From Brachybacterium subflavum (lineage in GTDB: Bacteria > Actinomycetota > Actinomycetes > Actinomycetales > Dermabacteraceae), in assembly GCF_009299795.1 (NCBI RefSeq), contig NZ_VIGP01000006.1, positions 62,001-126,000 on the forward strand: 64,000 nucleotides of DNA. The letters are read 5' to 3'. The position numbers and the translations under genes were made by a program. Below the pieces are notes generated by a model. The model was not told the DNA's origin. It saw only the letters and a list, made by a program, of their open reading frames with translations, and made no database searches. Shown here piece by piece: positions 25,362 through 33,404 of this stretch (position 1 is its first letter; each line of letters begins with the position of its first letter).

Positions 25362-26617
25362 CGGGCGGTCTCCTCGGTGGTGGGCGATGCGGAAACGGGG
25401 GCGGACGGGTCGGATGGGCTGGTGCCGACGTCCGTCCAGCGGGAGCCGTCGGCGTGGCTGGCCTCGACGGCGGCCAGCACGCGCTGCACGCGCACGGCCT
25501 CGTCGAAGGAGGGCGAGGGGTCGGTGCCCTCGCCGATGGCGCGCACCAGGTCCGCGACCTCGTGCGTGAAGGTGTGCTCGTAGCCCAGGCCGTGCCCGGT
25601 GGGCCACCAGGCGGCGGCGTAGGGGTGCTCGGGCTCGGTGGTGAGCACGCGGGTGAAGCCCTGGCGCCCCGCGGGGGCGGTGGCGTCGTAGATCTCCAGC
25701 TCGTTCATGCGCTCGAAGTCGAAGGCGATCGCGCCGCGCGAGCCGTGGAGCTCGATGCGCATCGCGTTCTTGCGCCCCTGCGCCATGCGGGTGGCCTCGA
25801 AGGAGCCGAGGACGCCGCTCGCGAGTCGCACCGAGAACAGGGCGGTGTCGTCGACGGTGACCCGGCCGCGCTCTCCGGAGGCGTCACCCGTGCCGCCGAG
25901 GCCCTGCATCGCTCCCGCCGCCGGACGGGTGGGGACCACGGTCGCGAGGGTCCCGGAGACGGCCTCGACGTCCTCTGCGGTGATCCACTGGACGAGGTCG
26001 ATGACGTGCGCGCCGATGTCGCCGAGCGCACCGGACCCAGCCTTCTCCTTCTCCAGCCGCCAGGTCATGGGGGCGTCGGCGTCGGCCAGCCAGTCCTGCA
26101 GGTACTGGGCGCGGACCTGCCGCAGGTCGCCCACGAAGCCCTCCTCGACGAGCTGTCGGGCATAGGCGAGTGCGGGCGTGCGGCGGTAGGAGAACCCGCA
26201 CAGCGAGCGCACGCCGCGGGCCGAGGCGGCGCGGGCGGCGTCGGCCATCTCCTCGGCCTCCGCCACGGAGTTCGCGAGCGGCTTCTCGCACAGCACGTGC
26301 TTGCCGGCGGAGAGTGCGGCGAGGGCGATCTCCCGGTGGGTGTCGCCCGGGGTGCAGATGTCCACGAGGTCGATCTCGGGGTCCTCGACGACGTCCTGCC
26401 AGCGCGTGGTGGTGGCCGCGAAGCCGTACCGCTGCGCGGACTCGGCGAGGGTCTCGGGGCGCCGGCCGGCGAGGGTGCGCAGCTCGGGGGTCAGCGGCAG
26501 GTCGAAGAAGCGGTGCGCGGTGCGCCAGGCGTGGGAGTGGGCGGCGCCCATGAAGCCGTGGCCGATGAGGCCGACGCGCAGCGGGCGGGAGGACGGGGTG
26601 GTCACGGCAGGGGTCAC
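25358..26617 (-). CDS. Gfo/Idh/MocA oxidoreductase (4)
   Basis: About 419 residues. GLIGHGFMGAAHSHAWR is the cofactor loop; HVLCEKPLANSVAEAEEM holds the EKP motif; GSGALGDIGAHVIDLVQWI the active-site His helix. The start is uncertain: GTG 26617 has GAGGAG only 2 bases upstream, in-frame GTG 26605 has it 14 bases upstream. It is first of the operon Gfo4-ThuA-Gfo3-Gfo2-Gfo1 and lies behind a well-formed promoter (26694-26722). Of the four it looks most like inositol 2-dehydrogenase/levoglucosan-dehydrogenase-type enzymes, but substrate cannot be assigned. Confidence 0.87.
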   Translation of the reverse strand: MTPAVTTPSSRPLRVGLIGHGFMGAAHSHAWRTAHRFFDLPLTPELRTLAGRRPETLAESAQRYGFAATTTRWQDVVEDPEIDLVDICTPGDTHREIALAALSAGKHVLCEKPLANSVAEAEEMADAARAASARGVRSLCGFSYRRTPALAYARQLVEEGFVGDLRQVRAQYLQDWLADADAPMTWRLEKEKAGSGALGDIGAHVIDLVQWITAEDVEAVSGTLATVVPTRPAAGAMQGLGGTGDASGERGRVTVDDTALFSVRLASGVLGSFEATRMAQGRKNAMRIELHGSRGAIAFDFERMNELEIYDATAPAGRQGFTRVLTTEPEHPYAAAWWPTGHGLGYEHTFTHEVADLVRAIGEGTDPSPSFDEAVRVQRVLAAVEASHADGSRWTDVGTSPSDPSAPVSASPTTEETAR

Positions 26618-26693
26618 GGCTCCTCGGTGAGCGGACGGTGGCGGTGGGGCGGAAGCTCGGCGGGCAGGACGTCGAGAACCGGCGGCCCTCTCG

Positions 26694-26722
26694 AACCTAT
26701 CCGGGCCGCCGCCGGTGGACAA
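26694..26722 (-). promoter_or_regulatory. Promoter of the Gfo/ThuA operon
   Basis: On the minus strand TTGTCC (26722-26717), a 17-bp spacer and TAGGTT (26699-26694) form a good housekeeping promoter about 77 bp before the first oxidoreductase. The inverted repeat CCGGCGGCCC / GGGCCGCCG around the -10 may be a regulator site. Confidence 0.55.
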
Positions 26723-26753
26723 CCGGCATGGCCGCGCAGGTCAGCGCGCAGAA

Positions 26754-26789
26754 GGACGGGGAGGACCGCCGCAGCGGCCCTCCCCGTCC
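26754..26789 (-). terminator. Hairpin after the small peptide gene
   Basis: Arms GGACGGGGAGG (26754-26764) and CCTCCCCGTCC (26779-26789) pair perfectly, with further pairing inside. It lies 18 bp after the stop of the 23-codon gene 26878-26807 and before the Gfo/ThuA promoter, so it marks the peptide as its own transcription unit. Confidence 0.7.
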
Positions 26790-26806
26790 CACGGGGTCGG
26801 GTGGGG

Positions 26807-26878
26807 TCAGAGGATGCCGCCGAGGAGACCGCCGACGACGCCGAGGATCGAATCGAGGAGGCCGGTGACGAGGTCCAT
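26807..26878 (-). CDS. 23-residue hydrophobic peptide, PSM-like
   Basis: Small gene not similar to anything I can name. ATG 26878 lies 6 bases after AAAGGA, and TGA at 26809-26807 is followed by a strong hairpin, so all parts of an expressed gene are present. The peptide starts MDLVTGLLDSIL and is made only of Leu, Ile, Val, Gly plus one Met, Thr, Ser and two Asp. Hydrophobic pairs (L3V4, L7L8, I11L12, V14V15, L18L19, I22L23) repeat every 3-4 residues, as in a helix with one hydrophobic and one Gly-rich face. Net charge is about -2. Length and pattern recall phenol-soluble-modulin or type I toxin peptides. Function unknown. Confidence 0.6.
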   Translation of the reverse strand: MDLVTGLLDSILGVVGGLLGGIL

Positions 26879-27059
26879 GGTGGGTCCTTTCGCAGGGACG
26901 GAGGGATTCCGTCGGGGACCCCCAGCCTCCCGGGAAGGCGGACCGGAGCTGCCGTCCGGTCACCGGTCGTGACACCCTCGTGACCGGCACGTCCACCGTG
27001 CGGGCGGGTGTTGACCCCGCCTCTCGGATCCCGGGCGGCGATGCGCCGTCGGCACCGAC
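26879..27059. other. Leader of the small peptide gene
   Basis: 181 bp between the peptide and the permease. A short hairpin GACGGA/TCCGTC sits at about 26896-26912, and GGTCAC/GTGACC inverted half-sites occur near 26955-26985. No promoter as clear as its neighbours' is visible, so read-through from the importer operon is possible. Confidence 0.35.
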
Positions 27060-27872
27060 TCACTTGCCTGCCCCCGCGGTCATACCGCCCACCAGGTACC
27101 TCCGGCCCAGGGCATACAGGACGATGATCGGGATCGAGGAGAGGACCACGGCGGCCATCACCACGGGCACGTTCGTCGCGTACTCGCCCTGGAAGGACCA
27201 CAGCGCGAGCGGCAGCGTGCGCTTGTCGGGGCTCTGGGTGAGGATCAGCGGGAACAGGAACCCGTTCCACGACATCAGCGCCTGGTACACGCCCACGGTG
27301 ACCAGCGCGGGGCGGGTCATCGGGAAGGCGAGGCGCCACATCTTCTGCCACTCGCTGCAGCCGTCGATGTCCATCGCCTCGAACAGCTCGCCGGGCACGT
27401 CGCGCATCGAGTTGGAGATGATCAGGATGCTCAGCGGCAGGCCGAAGGCGATGCCGGGGAGCATCAGCGCCCCGAGCGAGTCGTACATGTGCAGGCGGAT
27501 GATCAGCAGGTAGATCGGCACGATCGTCGCCTGCACGGGGATCGCCAGCCCCAGCAGGAACACACTGCGCAGGGGCCTCGAGAAGCGGCCGGTCGCGCGG
27601 ACGATCGAGTACGAGGCCATGAAGGCCATGAGCACCAGCGGGACCACCGTGCCGAGCGCGACGAGCACGCTGTTGACCAGGTACATCCCGAAGTCGGCCT
27701 CGAGGACCGCGGTGAAGTTCTCGAACGCGAGCGTCGCCGAGGGCAGCACGGGGTTCGAGCCGAAGTACGTGGAGATCGACTTCAGGCTGGTGATCCCCAC
27801 GAAGTAGATGGGCAGCAGCACGAGCAGCAGCCAGAGCCAGCCGAAGGCTCCTCCGATCCAGTTCCTGCGCAT
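27060..27872 (-). CDS. CUT1 sugar ABC permease (MalG-like)
   Basis: 270 residues, six hydrophobic helices, EAA loop FEAMDIDGCSEWQKMWRLAFPMT. N-terminal helix LWLLLVLLPIYFVGITSLKS precedes the long periplasmic loop. Third gene of the importer operon starting at 30214; its start is 3 bp from the preceding stop. No ATPase is present. The nearby Gfo/ThuA genes probably process the imported compound. Confidence 0.88.
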   Translation of the reverse strand: MRRNWIGGAFGWLWLLLVLLPIYFVGITSLKSISTYFGSNPVLPSATLAFENFTAVLEADFGMYLVNSVLVALGTVVPLVLMAFMASYSIVRATGRFSRPLRSVFLLGLAIPVQATIVPIYLLIIRLHMYDSLGALMLPGIAFGLPLSILIISNSMRDVPGELFEAMDIDGCSEWQKMWRLAFPMTRPALVTVGVYQALMSWNGFLFPLILTQSPDKRTLPLALWSFQGEYATNVPVVMAAVVLSSIPIIVLYALGRRYLVGGMTAGAGK

Positions 27873-27875
27873 GGC

Positions 27876-28883
27876 TCAGGCTCCTTCCGTCTGGCTGGCA
27901 GAGGCGTCCTTGCCGCCCAGGCGCTGCACGCCGAGCGCGAGGCCGAGGCCCAGGACCACGAGGATCACGGCGAGGGCGCTCGCGACCCCCATCTCGTTGC
28001 CGCGGAATCCGGTGAGGTACATGTCCAGCGGCAGGATCCGCGTGGACGTGCCGGGACCGCCCTGGGTGAGCACGAAGATGATGTCGAAGTAGGTCAGAGC
28101 GCCGACGACCATCAGGGTCGAGCTCGTGATCAGCGTGTACTTCAGCTGCGGCAGGGTGATCGAGAAGAACTGGCGCACGCGGCCGGCGCCGTCGATCTGC
28201 GCCGCCTCGTACATCGTCTGCGGGATCTGCCGCACCGCGCCCTGGTAGATGAGGGTGTGGAAGGGGATGAACTGCCAGGCGATGATCACCAGCAGGACGA
28301 TCCACACGAGGGTCGAGTCGCCCAGCCAGTTCTGCTTGAGGAAGGGCATGTTCAGCCCGCTCGCGAGCCCGAAGTTCGGGTCCAGCAGCGACTTGAAGGT
28401 GATCGCGATCGCCGCCGAGGACAGCAGCAGCGGCAGGAAGTAGAGCACCGCGAGCACGTTGCGGTAGCGCTGGCGGCCGGCGAGGAACGTGCCCAGCAGG
28501 ATGCTCAGCGGCGTCTGCAGCACCCAGGTCGCCACGATCATGAGCACCACGAGCGCGAGCCCGTGCCAGGTGGTGGAGCGGGTGAGCACCTCGCCCCAGC
28601 TGGTGAGCCCGGTGAACGTGATGGCGCCGATGCCGTTCCACGAGGTGAAGGACAGGACGAGCACGCCCACCAGCGGCAGCAGCGCGAAGATCGCGAAGAA
28701 GGCGAGCGCGGGCAGGGCGAACAGCACGTGGGAGAGCTGGAGGGGCTCTCGGCCGGGGGCGCCGCGGGCCGTGCGCTCGGCGCCCCCTGCGGTGCGGTGC
28801 ACCGCGGCGTCCGGGAGGCGCTCCACGCGCTCGCCGCTCTCGAGCCGCTCGCCGTGATCGAGGCGGGCCGATGGGCTGGTCAT
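27876..28883 (-). CDS. CUT1 sugar ABC permease (MalF-like)
   Basis: 335 residues with a long polar cytosolic leader (about 1-48, rich in Arg/Glu/Gly) and six transmembrane helices; EAA loop YEAAQIDGAGRVRQFFSITLPQL. Its ATG lies two bases after the stop of the binding protein (TGAGCATG), so the genes are translated together. Pairs with the permease at 27060-27872. Confidence 0.88.
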   Translation of the reverse strand: MTSPSARLDHGERLESGERVERLPDAAVHRTAGGAERTARGAPGREPLQLSHVLFALPALAFFAIFALLPLVGVLVLSFTSWNGIGAITFTGLTSWGEVLTRSTTWHGLALVVLMIVATWVLQTPLSILLGTFLAGRQRYRNVLAVLYFLPLLLSSAAIAITFKSLLDPNFGLASGLNMPFLKQNWLGDSTLVWIVLLVIIAWQFIPFHTLIYQGAVRQIPQTMYEAAQIDGAGRVRQFFSITLPQLKYTLITSSTLMVVGALTYFDIIFVLTQGGPGTSTRILPLDMYLTGFRGNEMGVASALAVILVVLGLGLALGVQRLGGKDASASQTEGA

Positions 28884-28885
28884 GC

Positions 28886-30214
28886 TCAGGCCCCCTTGCC
28901 GCTGTTCATGTTCTCGGCGAACTGCTCGGGCTCGAGCTTGCCCAGGAACAGCTGCTCGGTGTTCACCAGCAGCGTCTCGGCGTCGGTGGGCTGCAGCGCC
29001 TGGTCCCAGGACTGGGTGAAGGCCGACGCGTCCTGGAGGGACTGGTAGACCCACTGGAGGTAGTCGGCGTCGTCGCTCGCCTTCAGCGCGTCCTCCTGCC
29101 CGGTGATGACGGGGGCGGAGCCGGAGTCGACGAAGGCCGCGGCCACGTCGTCGGTCATCATGCCGTCGAGGAAGAAGTCCTTGGCGACGGTCTTCTCGGC
29201 GTCGGAGGCGGCAGAGGACAGCGAGACGTAGTTGCAGGGGTTGCCCACGAGGTCGCCGAGCTCGCCCTTGCCGCCCTCGATGGTGGGGAAGGGGCCGTAG
29301 CCCAGGTGCCCGCCGGAGACGAAGTCGCCGCCGCTGGCCTTCATGCCGCCGAAGGTCCAGCCGCCGTGCAGCATGAGGGCGGCCTTGTCGGACCACAGCA
29401 GCGCCTGGTCGGTGTTGGAGTCGGCGGCCATGGACTCGAAGCCGTCGGCGAAGGCCTTGACCTCCAGCAGCTCCTTGACCCTGTCCCCCATCTCGACGAC
29501 GGCGTCGTCGAGCCAGGCGTCCTTCTCCCCGGCGGCGATCCTCTCGAACACCTTCGGCCCGCCGATGCGGTCCAGCAGGTACTCGAGCCACATCATCGAG
29601 GTCCAGCGGGACTGGCCGGCGAGGGAGATCGGGGCGACGCCGCCCGAGTGGGCCTTCTCGATGACGTCCAGAAGGTCGTCCCAGGTGGTGGGGGCCTTCG
29701 CACCGATCTTCTGGAGCACCGTCTTGTTGTGGAACATGATGATCGGCTGGGTCGCGCCGATCGGGAGCGCATAGATCTTGTCATCGACGGTCGCGGCGCC
29801 CCACACCGACTCGATGAAGCGGTCCTTGAAGTCGGCGTTCTCCTCGAGCCACGAGGTGAGGTCGTCGACCTGCTTCTCCTCGGCGTAGGTGCGCAGTCCG
29901 CCGCCGCCCCAGCCGTAGATGATCGTGGGCGCCTCGCCCGCGCCGATGGCGGTGCGGATCTTCTGCTTGTAGGCGTCGTTCTGGAAGAACGTGAGGTCGA
30001 TGGTGCCCTTGTCGAGCTCGTTGAAGGCGTCGACGGAGTCCTTGTAGATGCCTTCGTTCGGCTGTCCCGAAAGCTGCCAGAAAGTTGCGGAGTCGACGCC
30101 GCCCGAGGAGCCGGATCCGCCGGGGCCCGACGTGCCGCAGGCGGCGAGGGCGAGGGCGGAGGCGCCCGCGGCGGCGCCGAGCGCGGTGCGGCGCGAGATG
30201 AGGGGTGTGTGCAT
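28886..30214 (-). CDS. CUT1 sugar ABC substrate-binding lipoprotein
   Basis: 442 residues. ATG 30214 follows AGGAG by 7 bases and opens a lipoprotein signal with SRRTALGAAAGAS and lipobox LAAC (C26). The mature protein has the CUT1 fold with DAFNELDKGTIDLTFFQND and GAGEAPTIIYGWGGGGLRTY; the rather Trp/Gly-rich pocket fits a carbohydrate. First gene of a three-gene importer operon with a near-consensus promoter. Divergent from a LacI regulator that probably controls it. Confidence 0.87.
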   Translation of the reverse strand: MHTPLISRRTALGAAAGASALALAACGTSGPGGSGSSGGVDSATFWQLSGQPNEGIYKDSVDAFNELDKGTIDLTFFQNDAYKQKIRTAIGAGEAPTIIYGWGGGGLRTYAEEKQVDDLTSWLEENADFKDRFIESVWGAATVDDKIYALPIGATQPIIMFHNKTVLQKIGAKAPTTWDDLLDVIEKAHSGGVAPISLAGQSRWTSMMWLEYLLDRIGGPKVFERIAAGEKDAWLDDAVVEMGDRVKELLEVKAFADGFESMAADSNTDQALLWSDKAALMLHGGWTFGGMKASGGDFVSGGHLGYGPFPTIEGGKGELGDLVGNPCNYVSLSSAASDAEKTVAKDFFLDGMMTDDVAAAFVDSGSAPVITGQEDALKASDDADYLQWVYQSLQDASAFTQSWDQALQPTDAETLLVNTEQLFLGKLEPEQFAENMNSGKGA

Positions 30215-30301
30215 GACCTGCTCCTGCTGTCGACGGTGACGAGAAGTGCGGTGGGAAGCGGGTGCGCTGCGGGCCGACGGCCATCGCCGCGCGATAAGTG
30301 A

Positions 30302-30334
30302 GGCTAATTTACAAAGCCGTGCGGGATTGGTCAA
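30302..30334 (-). promoter_or_regulatory. Promoter of the 30214-27060 importer operon
   Basis: Minus-strand -35 TTGACC (30334-30329), 17-bp spacer, -10 TAAATT (30311-30306). An imperfect dyad with GGCT/AGCC ends (30302-30318) overlaps the -10 and is a candidate repressor site. It is the most consensus-like promoter in the window. Confidence 0.7.
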
Positions 30335-30650
30335 GGGGTCGGCGACGTTGGGGATCGGGAGTGCATTGTCGTTCGAATCCGCAGGTCAATCGCATGTATG
30401 AGGCGGGGCGCAGGGCGGGTGCGTGGTGGTGGCGATGGTGTCTGGGCATTTCTCCTCCCGCAGCGGCGGTCTGCATGGAGCCGTGCCGGCTCCTGTCCTG
30501 ACCCCCGATGCGGTGGTCGGTCGCGGCGGGGTGAGAGAGGTGTGTCCTCCCTGCTGCGCGGTTCCCGGCACAGGGCGCGGTGCCCGCCGGCGGGGCGCGG
30601 GAGAAGAGGTGCGGCGAGTACGGTGACTCCATTGCTGCCCGGGACGAAAA

Positions 30651-30660
30651 GTTTCGAAAC
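30651..30660. promoter_or_regulatory. LacI-type operator candidate
   Basis: Perfect palindrome GTTTCGAAAC, CG-centred, in front of the LacI gene at 30710; probably its autoregulatory site. The importer promoter 320 bp away lacks an obvious second copy. Confidence 0.45.
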
Positions 30661-30709
30661 GGAGCGTGTCGGATGCTCCGGCGGAGTGGCGGGCGAGGAG
30701 TCAATGGGG

Positions 30710-31885
30710 ATGCGAGGTGCGGTGGACATGAGGGGCGATGCAGGTGGCGCGCACAGGAAACGTGCGCGCGGGAGCGCGACGGGTGACGGGAGCAGCCGGG
30801 GTGGCGGAGCGCAGCAGCGGAAGGTGACCCTCGGGGAGGTCGCCCGCCGGGCCGGCGTCTCGCTCGCGACGGCCTCGAAGGTGATGAACGCGCGCGCCGA
30901 CGTGCGCGAGGAGACCCGCGAGCGCGTGTCCCGCATCGCGCGGGAGCTCGGGTACGCGCCGCGGACCCGCGCGCCGCGACCCGGCCCCCTCGCCCTCATC
31001 CGCTTCCCGCGCCTGGACAGTCCCTACGTCATCGACATCCTCGCCGGGGCCGAGCACGCCGCGCAGCGCGCGGGGGCCCAGCTCCTCGTCGAGACCGGTG
31101 GAGGCGACATCGGAACCCAGGAGCCGCTCACCCGGGACCGGATGGAGGAGGCTGCGGGACGCGGCGCCGCGGGGATCATCGCCGTCACCACTCCCGTCGG
31201 CCCCGAGCATGCGCACTGGAGCCGCGAGCTCGACCTGCCGCTCATCGTCATCGACCCCATCTCGGTGCCGGACGCGGCCGTCGGCGCGCCCGTTCCGGGC
31301 CTGGTGACGATCGCGGCGACGAACTGGGAGGGGGCGGTCTCGGCTGTCCGCCACCTCGCCGAACTCGGCCACCGCCGGATCGCCACCCTCGCCGGCCCGG
31401 AGGAATCGATCCCCGGCAGGCAGCGCCTGCAGGGGTATCGCAGCGGGCTCGAGCAGCAGGGCATCGCCTTCGACCCGGCGCTCGTGCGGCACGGCCGCTT
31501 CGACGACGCCGACGGGGAGAGGGGAGCCGCGCAGCTCCTCGATCTCGAGGACCCGCCCACGGCGGTCTTCGCCGCCTCCGACGGGCTCGCGGTCGGCGCC
31601 CTGCGCGAGGCGCGCCGGCGCGGGCTCGATGTGCCCGGCGACCTCAGCGTGATCGGCTTCGACGACACCATCGTGTGCCGCTGGACGTGGCCCCGCCTCA
31701 CCACCATCCGCCAGCCGCTGTACGCGATGGGGCAGGTCGCCGTTGAGCGCCTGCTCGCGCTCGCCGAGGACCCCGAGCTGTTCGCCCACCCCTTCCAGCT
31801 CGAGACGCGCCTGGTGGAACGCGAGTCCACCGGGCCCGGACCCGCTCGGGAGGTCCCGAACCCCGACACCGACGAGCACGTCTGA
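30710..31885 (+). CDS. LacI-family transcriptional regulator (1)
   Basis: 391 residues. A basic, Gly-rich leader of about 37 residues precedes the HTH VTLGEVARRAGVSLATASKVMN; the hinge and periplasmic-binding-protein-like core follow (LIRFPRLDSPYVIDILAGAEHAA to the C-terminal VIGFDDTIVCRWTWPRLTTIRQP). ATG 30710 is 9 bases after GAGGAG; ATG 30704 and 30728 are in frame too. Divergent from, and likely repressor of, the importer at 28886-30214. Confidence 0.87.
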   Translation: MRGAVDMRGDAGGAHRKRARGSATGDGSSRGGGAQQRKVTLGEVARRAGVSLATASKVMNARADVREETRERVSRIARELGYAPRTRAPRPGPLALIRFPRLDSPYVIDILAGAEHAAQRAGAQLLVETGGGDIGTQEPLTRDRMEEAAGRGAAGIIAVTTPVGPEHAHWSRELDLPLIVIDPISVPDAAVGAPVPGLVTIAATNWEGAVSAVRHLAELGHRRIATLAGPEESIPGRQRLQGYRSGLEQQGIAFDPALVRHGRFDDADGERGAAQLLDLEDPPTAVFAASDGLAVGALREARRRGLDVPGDLSVIGFDDTIVCRWTWPRLTTIRQPLYAMGQVAVERLLALAEDPELFAHPFQLETRLVERESTGPGPAREVPNPDTDEHV

Positions 31886-31983
31886 GCGGGTGGCGTCGCC
31901 TGGTCGGTCCGCGTCGTCGAGTCTGGCCGGGCCGCGGGGTCGAGCCGCGCCATCGGGCCTTTCGACGCGGGCGGCGCGAGCGA

Positions 31984-33180
31984 TCAGGCCGCGCGGGCGA
32001 TCCACTCGCCGGGGGCGGCGAAGACCGGCTCGAGCGCCCACCGCGCGGCGCCGCGCAGGGCGAGGTCGGCGGGGGCGTCCGAGCGCTCGATCGTGAGCGG
32101 GCCTGCCTCGGTCGCGAGCGCATGCTCGGCGACGGTCTCGCTGATCACGGGCCCGATCTCCTCGCCGATCGGGGCGAGGTGACCCGAGAGGACCACGGTC
32201 GAGAGGTCGAGGACGTTCAGGGCATTGGCGAGCGCGATGCCGATAGCACGGCCGATCGTGCCGATCACCTCGCTGCGGCCCCCGGTCCCGCCGTCACCGC
32301 CCTCGCGGGCGAGCGCGTCGACCAGCTCCTCCAGTGACGCATCCGCGCCGAGTCCCGCGCGCTCGCGCAGGGCGTGCGCGGACACGTACGCCTCGAGGCA
32401 GCCGCGTCGCCCGCAGCGGCAGAGCGCACCGCCGGGCTCGACGACCATGTGCCCGAACTCGCCGGCCCAGCCGTGCTCGCCCTCCAGCACGCGTCCGCCC
32501 AGAACGACCGCGCCGCCCACGCCGGTGTGTCCGCGCAGGTAGAGGAAGGACTGGCCAGGTCGTTGATCGAGCTCGGTGAGCACCGAGAGGCGGTTGTCGT
32601 TCTGCGCGAGCACGGGGAGACCGGCGAGCTCGGGCCGCTCGCCCAGCCGGGCGACGAAGGGGACGTCGGTCCAGCCGAGCCCGGGCGCCGAGAGCACGGA
32701 CCCATCGGCCGGATCGATCCGTCCCGGCAGGGCCGCGCACACCCCGACCACGGGCAGCGGTGCCGGAACGTCGGCACTCGCCGCCTCGCGCGTCCGCGCG
32801 ACGAGCCGTCCGCAGGTCTCGATGACATGCTCCGGCCGTGCGCGGATGACCTCCAGGGGTTCATCGACCGCTGCGAGCACGTCTCCGGTCAGGTCCGTGG
32901 CCGCGCAGGAGACGCCGTCGGCCGTGACCTCGAGGCCGATCGCGAGCAGCGTGCCGCTCGCAGGGCGCAGCGGGACCATCGGCCGACCGGTGCCGTGGAT
33001 CAGCGGGGCGTCCTGCGCGACGAGGCCCGCCCCGATGAGCTCCTCGACGAGCTTGGAGACGGTGGGCTTGGTGAGCCCGGTGCTGGCGGCGAGGCCCGCG
33101 CGGGAGAGCGGCTCGGGCGCTGAGGAGAGGGTGCGCAGGCAGAGGGAGAGGTTGTGCTCCCGCAGGTGGGTGGACTGCAC
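31984..33180 (-). CDS. ROK-family transcriptional repressor (XylR-like)
   Basis: 398 residues. N-terminal winged helix (about 10-70; LSRAGLAASTGLTKPTVSKLVEELIGAGLV) joined to a ROK sugar-kinase-like domain with HGWAGEFGHMVV and the zinc-site motif CRCGRRGCLEAY. GTG 33180 follows GAGGAG by 5 bases. It is divergent from xylA, whose promoter carries a TTAGT-N11-ACTAA dyad of ROK type, so xylose-relieved repression of xylA is the natural reading. Confidence 0.88.
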   Translation of the reverse strand: MQSTHLREHNLSLCLRTLSSAPEPLSRAGLAASTGLTKPTVSKLVEELIGAGLVAQDAPLIHGTGRPMVPLRPASGTLLAIGLEVTADGVSCAATDLTGDVLAAVDEPLEVIRARPEHVIETCGRLVARTREAASADVPAPLPVVGVCAALPGRIDPADGSVLSAPGLGWTDVPFVARLGERPELAGLPVLAQNDNRLSVLTELDQRPGQSFLYLRGHTGVGGAVVLGGRVLEGEHGWAGEFGHMVVEPGGALCRCGRRGCLEAYVSAHALRERAGLGADASLEELVDALAREGGDGGTGGRSEVIGTIGRAIGIALANALNVLDLSTVVLSGHLAPIGEEIGPVISETVAEHALATEAGPLTIERSDAPADLALRGAARWALEPVFAAPGEWIARAA

Positions 33181-33340
33181 GGGGTGCTCCTCTCGTCGTT
33201 CGCCGCGGTGCTCGCCCGGTTGGGCTCGCGGCCGGGGCCGGGCGCGGTCGGGATCGTCGTCGGCCCGCTGAGCGTATCCGGTGGGCCGACGGGTCGAGCC
33301 GTGTCCGGGACCCGGGCGGGTCGAGTCCTGTCCGGTGCAC

Positions 33341-33388
33341 TTGTGCCGTCGGACGGCGCCCGGTAGGTTAGTTGCCGCATCTTACTAA
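33341..33388 (+). promoter_or_regulatory. xylA promoter with ROK operator
   Basis: -35 TTGTGC (33341-33346), 17-bp spacer, -10 TAGGTT (33364-33369). The dyad TTAGT (33368-33372) / ACTAA (33384-33388) overlaps the -10 and start site, where a ROK repressor would block initiation. Upstream, GGGTCGAGYCSTGTCCGG occurs twice in tandem (33291 and 33318). Confidence 0.65.
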
Positions 33389-33404
33389 ACAGAGGAGATC
33401 AACG

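Larger units (their letters stand above)
30215..30709. other. Divergent intergenic region importer / LacI
   Basis: 495 bp. Beside the importer promoter (30302-30334), a perfect palindrome GTTTCGAAAC lies at 30651-30660, 50 bp before the LacI start, with the central CG typical of LacI-family operators. The middle (30340-30640) shows no convincing gene or site. Confidence 0.5.

Noticed and set aside
28871-30301. 476-codon open frame antisense to the binding protein at 28886-30214
   Set aside because: Val/Gly/Leu/Asp-rich shadow; the true gene has a lipobox, a ribosome binding site and operon context.
30334-30334. Upstream start (30334) for the binding protein at 28886-30214
   Set aside because: It would place 40 non-signal residues before the lipoprotein signal and overlap the promoter; ATG 30214 has a proper ribosome binding site.
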